From contig CAVTBJ010000006.1 of NCBI GenBank assembly GCA_963732925.1, forward strand, positions 248,001 to 312,000: a DNA stretch of 64,000 nt, read 5' to 3'. The notes beneath the pieces are model-generated. The model worked only from the letters and a program-made list of their open reading frames with translations. It searched no databases and was not told where the DNA came from. A program made the position numbers and the translations under genes. This DNA is from DASZRZ01 sp963732925. GTDB taxonomy: Bacteria; Acidobacteriota; Terriglobia; Terriglobales; Acidobacteriaceae. Shown piece by piece: positions 17,742-26,956 of this stretch. The first letter of the stretch is position 1; every line of letters starts with the position of its first letter.

Positions 17742-18833
17742 ATGAGACTGCGTCTCGGCCTTTGGGTTTTTCGGGCCACCTTGGCCGCATCGGTCGCTTC
17801 CAGCGCCTTGCTGGCAGATCCGCAACCCCGAGCGAATTCGGCTGTCGCTGCTGCCGCAACATCGTCTGCACGCACGGACACCGGCTCCGGAGTCGCGCAA
17901 GCGAGCGCGTCCGCTGCCGAACCGGCGGCTGCTGCCGGGTTGCCGAAGCCGAATCTTCCAGACTGGGCTTTTACTCCTGCGACGAGGCCGGGTCCACGAC
18001 CACAGGACCGAGACGTTGTTCTGCACGTCCCCGGCAGCACTCGCGGTTATAGCAGGGCCCAGATCTCGAATCGCTTCGGGCCTCCCGACTGGTTCCCGGA
18101 GTCGCATCCCCCCGCGCCGAAGATCGTGCTGGAAGGGCGCAAGCCGGACGTCCCCGCCTGCGGGTACTGCCATCTGCCGAATGGTTATGGACGGACAGAA
18201 AACGAGAGCCTCGCAGGACTGCCGGCCGCCTACATCGAGCAGCAGTTAGACGACTTCAAGAACGACCGGCGCCACCGTTCGGTGGGAGTTCTCACCATGA
18301 TTCCCATTGCCAAGGCCGTTACCTCCGAAGAGGTGAAGACAGCAGCGGAGTATTTCGCCTCCATCAAACCGGTCAAGCTTATTCGTGTCGTGGAGACGGA
18401 TACCGTGCCCAAGTTCCACGCCTCGAACAAGGTCTGGGTGGCTGATAAACATGGCGGAACGGAAGCGATCGGAGAGCGGGTCATCGAGATGTCCGAGGAT
18501 GCCGCGCGCTTCGAAATGCGCGACGAGAGTTTACGCTACATCGTCTATGCGCCACCTGGAAGTCTGAAGCGTGGCGAGGACCTGGTCCGAACCGGCGGGC
18601 ACGGCAAGACCGTCGCCTGCGTCCTCTGCCATGGACAGAACCTGGAAGGCATGGGGGACTTTGTGCCTTCCATTGCCGGACGCTCTCCCAGTTCCATGGG
18701 GCGGCAAATTTTCGATTTCCAGACGGGCGCCCGGCATGGCGTGAATGCCGCCCTTATGAAGGCTCCCGTGGCCAACCTGAGCAACGCGGATATCGTGGCA
18801 ATTACCGCCTATCTGGCCTCCCTGAAGCCATAG
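17742..18833 (+). CDS. Periplasmic diheme cytochrome c, copy 2
   Basis: A 363-residue paralogue of the preceding gene, 61 bases downstream on the same strand. Haem sites are CGYCH at about 140-144 and CVLCH at about 293-297, after a signal peptide ending near ALLADP. Nearly identical blocks include PGSLKRGEDLVRTGG, FVPSIAGRSPSS, FDFQTGARHGVN and the terminal DIVAITAYLASLKP, while the N-terminal linkers differ. This indicates an old tandem duplication with conservation concentrated in the haem domains. Both copies are intact. Confidence 0.85.
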   Translation: MRLRLGLWVFRATLAASVASSALLADPQPRANSAVAAAATSSARTDTGSGVAQASASAAEPAAAAGLPKPNLPDWAFTPATRPGPRPQDRDVVLHVPGSTRGYSRAQISNRFGPPDWFPESHPPAPKIVLEGRKPDVPACGYCHLPNGYGRTENESLAGLPAAYIEQQLDDFKNDRRHRSVGVLTMIPIAKAVTSEEVKTAAEYFASIKPVKLIRVVETDTVPKFHASNKVWVADKHGGTEAIGERVIEMSEDAARFEMRDESLRYIVYAPPGSLKRGEDLVRTGGHGKTVACVLCHGQNLEGMGDFVPSIAGRSPSSMGRQIFDFQTGARHGVNAALMKAPVANLSNADIVAITAYLASLKP

Positions 18834-19068
18834 CGATCTGGTTGCAGGCCACAATCCGGGAATACCGCTTCGCGTTCCTTACTTCCATGATTTCTATCCA
18901 TCAGGTAGGTTCGCCGCTTGCGGCAGGAGTCGCCGCTGTCTGGCGCTGCTGGATTTTCGTGAGCAGCACGGCGACCGCGGTAACGTCAGTCAGGGCGTCC
19001 GATTTCCTCCACATTGCTTTTCCCAGCGCCCTAGTGGAATAATCTGAACGCATTCGACCCTATCCGGT

Positions 19069-19743
19069 GTGCTGACCCCGAATGCGGTAGCTGTGAACCT
19101 GCCCAACTACATTACGCTTTCGCGTATCTTTGCCGTCCCGCTGTTGATCTGGATCCTCTCCAGCAACTGGCTGAAAGGCCCTTACGGCGAGAAAGAACTG
19201 CTGGCGTGCGCCATCTTTATCGCCGCCTCGATCACAGATGGGCTGGACGGCTATCTGGCGCGCCGGCGCGGACAGATCACCACCATGGGAATGCTGCTCG
19301 ACCCGCTGGCGGACAAACTATTGATTGCCGCGGCCTTCGTCACCCTGGTGCAGATCAATCCCCGCATCGTTCCGGCATGGATCGCGGTGGTGGTCATTGG
19401 GCGCGAGTTCCTGGTCAGCGGGTTGCGCTCCATTGCGGCGACGCAGGGCTTTACCATCGAGGCCAGCGACCTGGGAAAATTCAAGACCGTAGTGCAGATC
19501 GTCGTGGTGGTGGCGGCCATCCTGGAGGTCCGCTGGCATGAGTGGGACTTCGGCGTGTTCTTTTTCCCGGTGACCGTCATCGCCAAAGTTGGCATGTGGT
19601 TCATGGTGACGCTGTCTCTGGTGTCGGCCATCGACTACTTCGCGGGCTTCTGGTCCAAGATCGATCAGCAAGTGGTGCGCAGGCAGCGGCGGCGCGCCTT
19701 CGTGCTCAGCCGGCGCAGAAAAGACAACGTACTGCCGACCTAG
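19069..19743 (+). CDS. pgsA: CDP-diacylglycerol--glycerol-3-phosphate 3-phosphatidyltransferase
   Basis: Makes phosphatidylglycerol phosphate in the inner membrane. The CDP-alcohol phosphotransferase signature is complete: DGLDGYLARR, then G, then DPLADK. Several hydrophobic helices follow (AWIAVVVIGREFLVSG, VVQIVVVVAAILEV). The 224-residue length includes a basic tail (RRQRRRAFVLSRRRK). The GTG at 19069 gives the longest frame; GTG 19093, reading MNLPNYITLSR, matches the family start better. No strong ribosome site is visible for either. Confidence 0.9.
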   Translation: MLTPNAVAVNLPNYITLSRIFAVPLLIWILSSNWLKGPYGEKELLACAIFIAASITDGLDGYLARRRGQITTMGMLLDPLADKLLIAAAFVTLVQINPRIVPAWIAVVVIGREFLVSGLRSIAATQGFTIEASDLGKFKTVVQIVVVVAAILEVRWHEWDFGVFFFPVTVIAKVGMWFMVTLSLVSAIDYFAGFWSKIDQQVVRRQRRRAFVLSRRRKDNVLPT

Positions 19744-19906
19744 CTGGCCCTCTCGACCCTCCTCGCGGCGGCGACTCTCCTATTGCTGGCAGCTCCGGAA
19801 TCCAAGCTCCGGAATCCGAAGATTCTTGACGAAAAGCATCCCAGCCGCCATCTTGTTTGGTTCACGAGCAGCAACCTGAATTTCAAATCATGAAACACGA
19901 GCAGGC

Positions 19907-21646
19907 ATGATGGAAATCAATCATCAACTTTTTCCCCGGCGCAAATGGTTGAAGTACATGACAGCGGCGGGAGCGGCATCGGGCTTACTGGGTAGGAATG
20001 AAATGTTTGCATCCAGCCTTCCCGCGGGTGCGCCTCCACAGCAGCCGACCGGCGCCACTGCCGGGACAAACACGCGCGGAACACGGGTTTACAACATCCG
20101 CGATTTTGGCGCGAAGGGCGATGGCACGACCCTGGACACGGCGGCACTTCAGAGCGCAATCGACGCTTGTGCCCGCGACCAGGGCGGGACGGTGCTTGTG
20201 CCCGCTGGGGTGTTCGTAATTGGAACCGTCGAGATGAAAAGCAACGTCACGCTGCACATTGCCGCGCAAGGAAAACTGCTGGGCAGTGCCGACGGAAAGC
20301 AGTATCACGCGGCGGAGGCCATTCCCTTGCGTGGCGATTCGACTCTCAACGATGGCAACGTGGGCCTGATCTTCGCCGTCAAGGCTGAGAACTTCACTAT
20401 CGAAGGGCCGGGCACGATCGATGGCCAGGGAGCACAGTTTCGCAGTCCCGAACGCGGTGTTGCGCCGCCCTCAGGCCGCGGGGGGAACCAGCGTCCGTAC
20501 CACCTGCTCTTCCACCAATGCAAGAACGTCGCTGTCCGCGACATCTTTCTCACCCAGAGCGCTTACCATTCGATTCGCATCATTCAGTCCAGCTATATCC
20601 AACTGCACGGGATTCACATCTACAGCCGCGTCAACCACAACAATGACGGGTTCCACTTCATCAGTTGCGAGCGGGTCCACATCAGCAATTGCGACATTGA
20701 ATGCCAGGATGACGCATGCGCTCTGTTCGGAAGCTGTAAATTCGTGACCGTGAGCGATTGCTCATTCAGCACGCGCTGGTCGGTATTCCGATTTGGCGGC
20801 GGGGTTGCGGAAAATATTGCCGTCTCCAATTGCCTCATCTATAACACCTTCGGTTGTCCGATCAAGATGCGATGCGGTCCCGGCTCGCGCTTCGAGAATA
20901 TGTCGTTTTCCAATTTGGTCATGGACGGAGTCACAGGGCCAATCTCGATCAATCTCGGCCCGCGCCGCCCGGGGGTGACCGCGCAAACTCCGTCTCCATC
21001 CGAGCCGATGGAGGCAACCGGCGAGCCCGGGGTGGTGCGCAACATTTCCTTCCGCGGAATCCACGCCAGGGTGGTTGTTCCCCAGCCCTTCCCGGACGTG
21101 GACTTTACAAGCAGCTATCGGCCCGCAGAGCTCAAGTCCTGCATTGCTCTGAATGGGGTCGATATGACCATCGAGAAGATCACCTTCGATGATGTCCACA
21201 TCACCTTCCCTGGCGGAGGAACGGCGGAAGAAGCTGCCAATCGCGAGGTGCCCAGGATCGCTGGCGAATATTTCGAGAATGGCATACTGCCAAGCTATGC
21301 GCTGTATGCGCGCAACGTGCGCGGGCTCACGATGAACAACGTTCGCTTCGAGGTCAGCGCAGCAGAAGCACGACCTGCCGTTATCTTCGATCACGTGCAA
21401 GACGCCGCGGTGAATGCCTTCAGCGTCCAGGGAACCAACGAAGCGGAATCGACGCTGCGCTTCATCCAAAGCCGCGACGTTCTCGTGACTGCCGCGCGCC
21501 TGCTGACGCCATCCCCCGTTTTCCTGCGCGTTGAAGGCAGCAGCAGCGGAGCGATCACAGTTGACGGAGGCGACCTTTCCAAGGCGGCTAAAGCCATTGC
21601 CTTTGCGGCGGGGTCATCCGAGGACGCGGTGAAGCAGCGGAGTTGA
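19907..21646 (+). CDS. GH28-like (pectin lyase fold) secreted glycosidase
   Basis: A 579-residue exported right-handed beta-helix protein. The N-terminus has a Tat-like RRKWLKYMTAAGAASG. The pectate-lyase superfamily start YNIRDFGAKGDGTTLDTAA and GVFVIGTVEMKSNVTLH follow, then the polygalacturonase core: VNHNNDGFHF (NND in place of NTD), CQDDACALFG (the DD pair) and PIKMR (RIK equivalent). The GHG motif is not recognisable; the matching stretch reads STRWSVFRFGGG. It probably acts on a plant polysaccharide other than simple polygalacturonan, or is altered in mechanism. Start at the first of two adjacent ATGs. Confidence 0.75.
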   Translation: MMEINHQLFPRRKWLKYMTAAGAASGLLGRNEMFASSLPAGAPPQQPTGATAGTNTRGTRVYNIRDFGAKGDGTTLDTAALQSAIDACARDQGGTVLVPAGVFVIGTVEMKSNVTLHIAAQGKLLGSADGKQYHAAEAIPLRGDSTLNDGNVGLIFAVKAENFTIEGPGTIDGQGAQFRSPERGVAPPSGRGGNQRPYHLLFHQCKNVAVRDIFLTQSAYHSIRIIQSSYIQLHGIHIYSRVNHNNDGFHFISCERVHISNCDIECQDDACALFGSCKFVTVSDCSFSTRWSVFRFGGGVAENIAVSNCLIYNTFGCPIKMRCGPGSRFENMSFSNLVMDGVTGPISINLGPRRPGVTAQTPSPSEPMEATGEPGVVRNISFRGIHARVVVPQPFPDVDFTSSYRPAELKSCIALNGVDMTIEKITFDDVHITFPGGGTAEEAANREVPRIAGEYFENGILPSYALYARNVRGLTMNNVRFEVSAAEARPAVIFDHVQDAAVNAFSVQGTNEAESTLRFIQSRDVLVTAARLLTPSPVFLRVEGSSSGAITVDGGDLSKAAKAIAFAAGSSEDAVKQRS

Positions 21647-21674
21647 GGAGGGTAGCGCGGGGCCGGTGGAAACG

Positions 21675-23255
21675 CTAATCTTTGCCGTTACCCGATAGCT
21701 GGTTTCTCTTCCGCCCGTTTCCGGCGCGCTGCTCCAGAGCGGTCAGGACTGCATTGCGCATGTCCGCCACGGGAGCGGGCTTGCCGGTCCAGATCTCAAA
21801 CTGCCGGGCCCCCTGCTGGACAAACATTTCTGTGCCCGGGATGACCTCCACGCCCTTGGAACGGGCCAGCTTCATGAAGCCGGTTTCTGGGACCTGATAC
21901 ACCATATCCAGAACAAAGCGCGCGTTGATCTCTTTCAATTCCAACGGAGAAGATTTTTCGTCCATGCCTACCGAGGTGGCGTTGACGATGACGTCGAAGG
22001 CCAGCTTCTTCAGGTCGGCGCGTTTGATGGACTTGGCGTGAGCCTGGCGCGCCAGCTTTTGCGCGCTGGCCGGAGTGCGATTCAGGATATAGACTTCGGC
22101 GCCGCGCTCCTTGAGCGCAAATACGGCGGCTCGTCCCGCTCCGCCGGCGCCCAGAACCAGCACCTTGGTCCCGCGCAGCGAGAGTCGCTGCTCCAGGGCT
22201 CCGGTGAGGCCGGCGGCGTCGGTGTTGAAGCCGTAGAGCTTGCCATTCGGCATGCGCACCAGGGTATTGCAGGCGCCGGACTTCTGCGTGAGCGGGTCGC
22301 TGTTGTCGAGGTGCTCGACAACATCAGCCTTGAATGGCATGGTGACGCTGACACCGCAAATGGGTATGCCTTCAATGCAGCGCAGCAGGTCGCCCACTTC
22401 CCTGGCGTGCAGTGGCAGGTAGACCGCATTGCTATTCTCCCGCCGGAAGGCAGTGTTCATCATGACGGGCGAGAGCGAGTGCGCAACCGGATCGCCGGCG
22501 ACTCCATAGATCCGGGTCGCGGCGTCGAGGAATTCGACGCGGTAGGCGCCGCGCAACTCGCGCGCCGTGATCTGTCCGGGAGCGGTTTCTTCCCCGTCAT
22601 CCCCCGCGGCAAAGGTAAAGGCGCTGCCCGCGCGCAGGGACAGCACGCGGCTCAGAACTCCCTGCTCTCCCATGCAGATTCCCACCATGGGAAAGGTGTC
22701 GGCATGCTCCTCCAGAAGCCGCAACATCAACACGTTGTCGTAGAGACAGGTGGCCGTGGTCACAATCTTGTAAAAGTCGGCGGAAAATTCCCGCATGCGC
22801 CGGAAGGTTTCTTCGAGTTTGCGGGTCTTCTTAAAGTCATGAAAAGAAATGACTATTCCGCAATGGGAGCGCAGACGCTGGTAGTCGGCGGGCTTCAGGG
22901 CCGCGGCAGTTTCCAGCTCCACGTCCACAAATTGGCAGCCGGCGGCGGCGCACTTCGACAAAATCTCCAGCTCCGAAGAGACCGAGCCTCGGAACTTGCC
23001 TCCGGCGACGATGCGGCGGCAGGTGGCAATGGCCGTCACCTGCGGGTTGTGGGCCAGAAAGCGCTTGAGCGGAGCCACCCCTTGGGAAGGTGTACGAAGG
23101 TGGTCTAACCTTAACTCCAGGAAGGAGTTATCGCGCAGCATGGCTTGCGCCTTCTGGATCAGTTCGGCGGGTGAGGCGGCGCCCACGGGCACACAAACCC
23201 GGGGAACCCGCAGGGGCTGGAGCCGCGCTCCGGAGGTGATAGCGTTTGCGTTCAT
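21675..23255 (-). CDS. aroDE: Bifunctional 3-dehydroquinate dehydratase / shikimate dehydrogenase
   Basis: Catalyses two consecutive shikimate-pathway steps. Residues 1 to about 235 are a type I dehydroquinase, with the base His in VISFHDF and the Schiff-base Lys in ADFYKIVTTATC. From about 245 a shikimate dehydrogenase follows: GDPVAHSLSPVMMNTAF, the catalytic Lys in TMPFKADVVEHLDN, NTDAAG, the NADP-binding GAGGAGRAAVF and NATSVGM. The 526-residue frame is intact. The same AroD-AroE fusion is known from plants and Chlamydiae. trpE and trpG, which use the pathway's end product, are in the same window. Confidence 0.93.
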   Translation of the reverse strand: MNANAITSGARLQPLRVPRVCVPVGAASPAELIQKAQAMLRDNSFLELRLDHLRTPSQGVAPLKRFLAHNPQVTAIATCRRIVAGGKFRGSVSSELEILSKCAAAGCQFVDVELETAAALKPADYQRLRSHCGIVISFHDFKKTRKLEETFRRMREFSADFYKIVTTATCLYDNVLMLRLLEEHADTFPMVGICMGEQGVLSRVLSLRAGSAFTFAAGDDGEETAPGQITARELRGAYRVEFLDAATRIYGVAGDPVAHSLSPVMMNTAFRRENSNAVYLPLHAREVGDLLRCIEGIPICGVSVTMPFKADVVEHLDNSDPLTQKSGACNTLVRMPNGKLYGFNTDAAGLTGALEQRLSLRGTKVLVLGAGGAGRAAVFALKERGAEVYILNRTPASAQKLARQAHAKSIKRADLKKLAFDVIVNATSVGMDEKSSPLELKEINARFVLDMVYQVPETGFMKLARSKGVEVIPGTEMFVQQGARQFEIWTGKPAPVADMRNAVLTALEQRAGNGRKRNQLSGNGKD

Positions 23256-23495
23256 TGCAAGTTGAAGGCGTTCAGCATCTTACAGATGCACCAATAGAGA
23301 TGCAACAGGCGATTCCATTCCCAATGGCCGCAATAAGCCTGTATCGATGCCGTTAACCCCTGTCCTTGGGTCACCTTGACCCCTCCCAGGGGCTTTGCTA
23401 GCGTCGTGCCAGCGGCAGTCTCGCGCTAATTCTGAGCACAATTTTGCGCGTTTCAATGCCATGGGCGGCAATGTTCCAACGCCCGAGGAGAGTCG

Positions 23496-24410
23496 ATGAA
23501 GCGGGTCCTTCTGTTCCTGATGGCAGCTACTTTGGGCGCCGGCGCCCAGCAGGTGCAAGCCCCTGCGGCTAGCCCAACCAACATGACTGAGCGGGTGCAG
23601 GGAGCGAGTTATTCCGACCTGCAGTGCGCGGGATTTCTGCGCCAGACACCGCTTTCCCACAAGAATTTTGTCGCGGCGGGAATTTACGCGCCCCACACCA
23701 GCCGCTATGCTGAAGGGGACACCATTTTCATCGAAGGCGGCGGCCTGCAAGAAGGCACGGAGCTAAGCCTGGTTCGGGAGCTGAAAGATCCCAACCGGCG
23801 CGAGGCCTTCCAGGGACAGGATGCCGCAGTTCGTGCCGCCGGTCAGCCCTATGCCGACCTGGGCCACGCCCGGGTGGTGGCAATTCGCGGCGGTGTGGCC
23901 GTTGCCCACATCGATTTCAGCTGTCAGCCGATTGTGCCCAGCGACTTGGCCATCGCCTACGAACAGCGCACGATGCCCTCTTTACCCGAAACCGTCTCGC
24001 TGAACCGCTTCCCAGCGGAAACGGCGGGCGCGACCTTCGGCCGCATCATTCTGGCCAAAGATTTCGATTCGGAGCTGGGGACCGGACAGAAGGTGTACCT
24101 GAACCTGGGCTCGGAGAAGGGAATTCACCCCGGAGACACATTCCGCATTCTGCGCTCCTATGATCCCGCGGAAATGCAAAGCGTGGACCGGCTTTCCTAC
24201 GACGCAACCATCAGCGAAGACACGCAGCGCAACAAGATGAAGATTAACAAGCGCGACCTTGCCGAGCTTCCCCGGAGGACCGTGGGCCAGGCCGTAGTCT
24301 TGGCGGCCACTCCCGGCAGTTCCACCGCTATGATCACGGTTGCTCTGGAAGACATTATGGTAGGCGACCGGGTGGAATTGTTGCCTGCCGCCTCGGCAAG
24401 CGCACGGTAA
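23496..24410 (+). CDS. Exported protein with FlgT-C-like barrel region
   Basis: A 304-residue protein with a signal peptide (MKRVLLFLMAATLGAGAQ). The middle has TSRYAEGDTIFIEGGG and the C-terminal half FGRIILAKDFDSELGTGQ, LNLGSEKGIHPGDTFRI and ALEDIMVGDRVELL, which resemble the small beta-barrel repeats found in exported proteins such as the FlgT C-terminal domain. No enzymatic motif is visible. It ends just before a strong terminator. Function unknown; periplasmic or envelope-attached by inference. Confidence 0.6.
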   Translation: MKRVLLFLMAATLGAGAQQVQAPAASPTNMTERVQGASYSDLQCAGFLRQTPLSHKNFVAAGIYAPHTSRYAEGDTIFIEGGGLQEGTELSLVRELKDPNRREAFQGQDAAVRAAGQPYADLGHARVVAIRGGVAVAHIDFSCQPIVPSDLAIAYEQRTMPSLPETVSLNRFPAETAGATFGRIILAKDFDSELGTGQKVYLNLGSEKGIHPGDTFRILRSYDPAEMQSVDRLSYDATISEDTQRNKMKINKRDLAELPRRTVGQAVVLAATPGSSTAMITVALEDIMVGDRVELLPAASASAR

Positions 24411-24446
24411 GCCTTACCTTCGGGTCTGAGGCTTAGGTTCAGAACC

Positions 24447-24490
24447 ATTCGGGTCTTCGGTCCGCCAGGGCAGAAGACCCGAATTTTTTT
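24447..24490 (+). terminator. Rho-independent terminator
   Basis: A 12-base-pair stem (ATTCGGGTCTTC with GAAGACCCGAAT) around a 14-base loop is followed by a T tract, 37 bases after the preceding gene stops. It probably serves both the plus-strand gene and, less well, the converging prfA. Confidence 0.8.
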
Positions 24491-24508
24491 GGGGGTGAGT
24501 CGGGCGGC

Positions 24509-25585
24509 TCAGGCCACCACTACTTCCTGCTTCATGCGTTCCGCCTGATAGTGAGCCGTCAAGCCGTCCAGCAGGGGCTGCAGCTTGCCGTCCATCACTT
24601 CGCCCAACTGGTGCAGGGTGAGCCCAATGCGGTGATCGGTGACGCGGTTCTGCGGGAAGTTGTAGGTGCGGATCTTTTCGCTGCGGTCGCCGCTGCCCAC
24701 CATGGAGCGCCGCTCTTTGGCCAGGGCTTCCTGCTGCTTCTGCTGTTCCACTTCGTAGAGGCGGGCACGCAACACGCGCATGGCCTTTTCGCGGTTCTTG
24801 ATCTGCGACTTCTCGTCCTGGCAACTGACCACCGTGTTGGTGGGGATATGCGTGATGCGCACCGCGGAATAGGTGGTGTTGACGGACTGCCCGCCGGGAC
24901 CGGAAGAACAGAAGGTATCGATGCGAAGGTCTTTGGCGTCGATCTTCACGTCCACATCCTCGGCTTCCGGCATGACGGCCACGGTAACTGCGGAGGTGTG
25001 CACCCGGCCCTGCTGCTCGGTTGCCGGAACACGCTGCACGCGATGGACCCCGCCCTCATACTTCAGGCGGGAATAGGCGCCCCGGCCCTGAATGCCGGCG
25101 ATCACTTCTTTCAACCCGCCAATGCCGGAATCGGAACTGGAGAGCACTTCCACCTTCCAGCCCTTGGTTTCCGCGAAGCGGCTGTACATGCGGAACATTT
25201 CGGCGGCAAACAGCGTGGCCTCGTCGCCGCCGGTGCCGGCGCGGATTTCCAGGATTACGTTCTTGTCATCGTTGGGATCCTTGGGCAGCAACAGGACCTT
25301 GAGTTCCTCTTCGACGGCGGGCAGGCGCGCTTCCAGCTTCTCCAGCTCCTCGCGGGCATAGGCCTTCATCTCAGGATCGCTTTCGCTCGCCAGCAGCTCG
25401 CGGCTGCCTTCAATGCCGCGCTTCAACTCCTTGTATTCACGATAGCGTTCGACAATGGGGGCGAGTTCGCTGTGCGCCTTCGCAGCCTTCTGGTACTTTG
25501 CGGAGTCGGCGATGACCTCCGGCGAAGCCAGCGACTGGGTGAGCTCTTCGTATTTCGCTTCAATCTGTTCGAGTCGTTCAAACAT
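24509..25585 (-). CDS. prfA: Peptide chain release factor 1
   Basis: Terminates translation at UAA and UAG. The 358-residue product has the RF1 recognition tripeptide PAT (VPATEQQGRVHTSAVTV), which distinguishes it from RF2, and the peptidyl-hydrolase loop SSGPGGQSVNTTYSAVRI. The start MFERLEQIEAKYEEL and full length are typical. It sits directly after the broken DUF1385 gene on the same strand; the pairing of a YqhQ-type gene with prfA is common in bacteria. Confidence 0.95.
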   Translation of the reverse strand: MFERLEQIEAKYEELTQSLASPEVIADSAKYQKAAKAHSELAPIVERYREYKELKRGIEGSRELLASESDPEMKAYAREELEKLEARLPAVEEELKVLLLPKDPNDDKNVILEIRAGTGGDEATLFAAEMFRMYSRFAETKGWKVEVLSSSDSGIGGLKEVIAGIQGRGAYSRLKYEGGVHRVQRVPATEQQGRVHTSAVTVAVMPEAEDVDVKIDAKDLRIDTFCSSGPGGQSVNTTYSAVRITHIPTNTVVSCQDEKSQIKNREKAMRVLRARLYEVEQQKQQEALAKERRSMVGSGDRSEKIRTYNFPQNRVTDHRIGLTLHQLGEVMDGKLQPLLDGLTAHYQAERMKQEVVVA

Positions 25586-25712
25586 GAGTTCGCTCGTATT
25601 CTAAATTGCGCCCGGACGGAGTGGGGTTCCAAGTATTCGGGCGCTGGGTCTGCGTGAATCGCGGGATCGCGTCGAATCTGGGCGTGGGAAAAGGTAATCG
25701 CGGCGGGAGCCG

Positions 25713-26697
25713 CTAGGCAATGACCAGTTCGCCGCCGTTCTGGTGTTCCAGCGACATGGCGTGGTTGAGTGCGGCGATGGCGCATTCCACTTGGTTGTCA
25801 TCCGGAGCGCTTGGTGGTGACGCGCTGCAGCCACAGGCCGGGCGCGGTCATGGCGGCAAACAGCGACTTGCGGCGCTTGGCGGCGAAGCGAATGATCTCG
25901 TAGGAGACCCCGGCAATCAGCGGCAGGAGCGCAATGCGGATCCCCAGGCGCGCCCAGAACGTGGTGACCGGGACCAGCGTGTACACCGCGATGGAGAGCA
26001 GCATAATCGTCATCAGAAAGCTGGTGCCGCAGCGCGGGTGCCAGGTAACGAACTTCTGCACGGCAGAAGGAATCAGCGAATCTCCGGCTTCAAAGGCGAA
26101 GACGGTTTTGTGCTCCGCGCCGTGATACTGGTAGACGCGGCGAATGTCTCCCCACAGCGAAACACCCCAGATGAACAGCAGGAACAACGGCGATACGAAT
26201 CAAGCCGTCCACCAGATTGAACACGATCTGGCCTTGAAACACGGGATTGATACGCTGCAGCTCCGTGGCCGCTACCAGCGGAATGAACTTGTAGAGAAAA
26301 ATGAAAAATGCGATGGAAAAAATGATGTTCAGGGCTGCCACCCAGCCGCTGATCTCGATTTTCTTTTCCTGACCTTCTGTTCTTCGTCGAGGGCCACATT
26401 GGCGGAGAAGCGCAGGGCCCGAAAACCCAAAGCCATGGCATAGCCCAAAGTCATGATGCCGCGCAGCAGCGGCCAAGCCATCCAGCGATGCTTTTCCGAG
26501 GGACGCTCGAGCGGCTCGGCATGGGTGACCATTTCGCCGTTGGGCTTGCGCACGGCGATGCCCCAGGCGTGGGGCGAGCGCATCATCACGCCTTCCAGAA
26601 CGGCTTGCCCGCCCACGAGGATTTCTTCGCCGCTCTCCAGGACGGGAAGAAGTTGCACCATGGCGAGGAAGCGCGCGAGTTGACGAAAACGAGACAT
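25713..26697 (-). pseudogene. DUF1385 (YqhQ-like) membrane protein, three frameshifts
   Basis: Four consecutive minus-strand segments in different frames add up to one DUF1385 protein of about 325 residues. Segment 1 starts at ATG 26697 (MSRFRQLARFLAMVQLL) and includes VGGQAVLEGVMMRSPHAW; segment 2 has SGWVAALNIIFSIAFFIFL; segment 3 has LLFIWGVSLWGDIRRVYQYH, GAEHKTVFAFE and TWHPRCGTSF; segment 4 has APDDNQVECAIAALNHAM and ends at 25713. Joints lie near 26375, 26190 and 25805. All expected blocks are present, so only single-base changes are needed to restore it. Either a recent pseudogene or sequence errors. Confidence 0.8.
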
Positions 26698-26956
26698 GTG
26701 CAGAATTAGATGAAGCGGAAAGCTCCTCCGGTCCAGGCCTTCTCGGCACCACAGGGATCCAAGAAAGCCCGATCGCGGGAAAGTGAGGGTAGCTCCGGTC
26801 GCTCGATGTGTCAAGTTATTGCTCAACAGTAGTTTACACTAAAGTTTGTGATTCCGCGATAGATCCCATTGCGCGGCGAAGAGCGGCTTCGCCCCCATGC
26901 AGGCATCTGGAGTTTCAGCATCCTTTGAGCGTCTCGAGTTGCGGAAGCCTGTCTGA

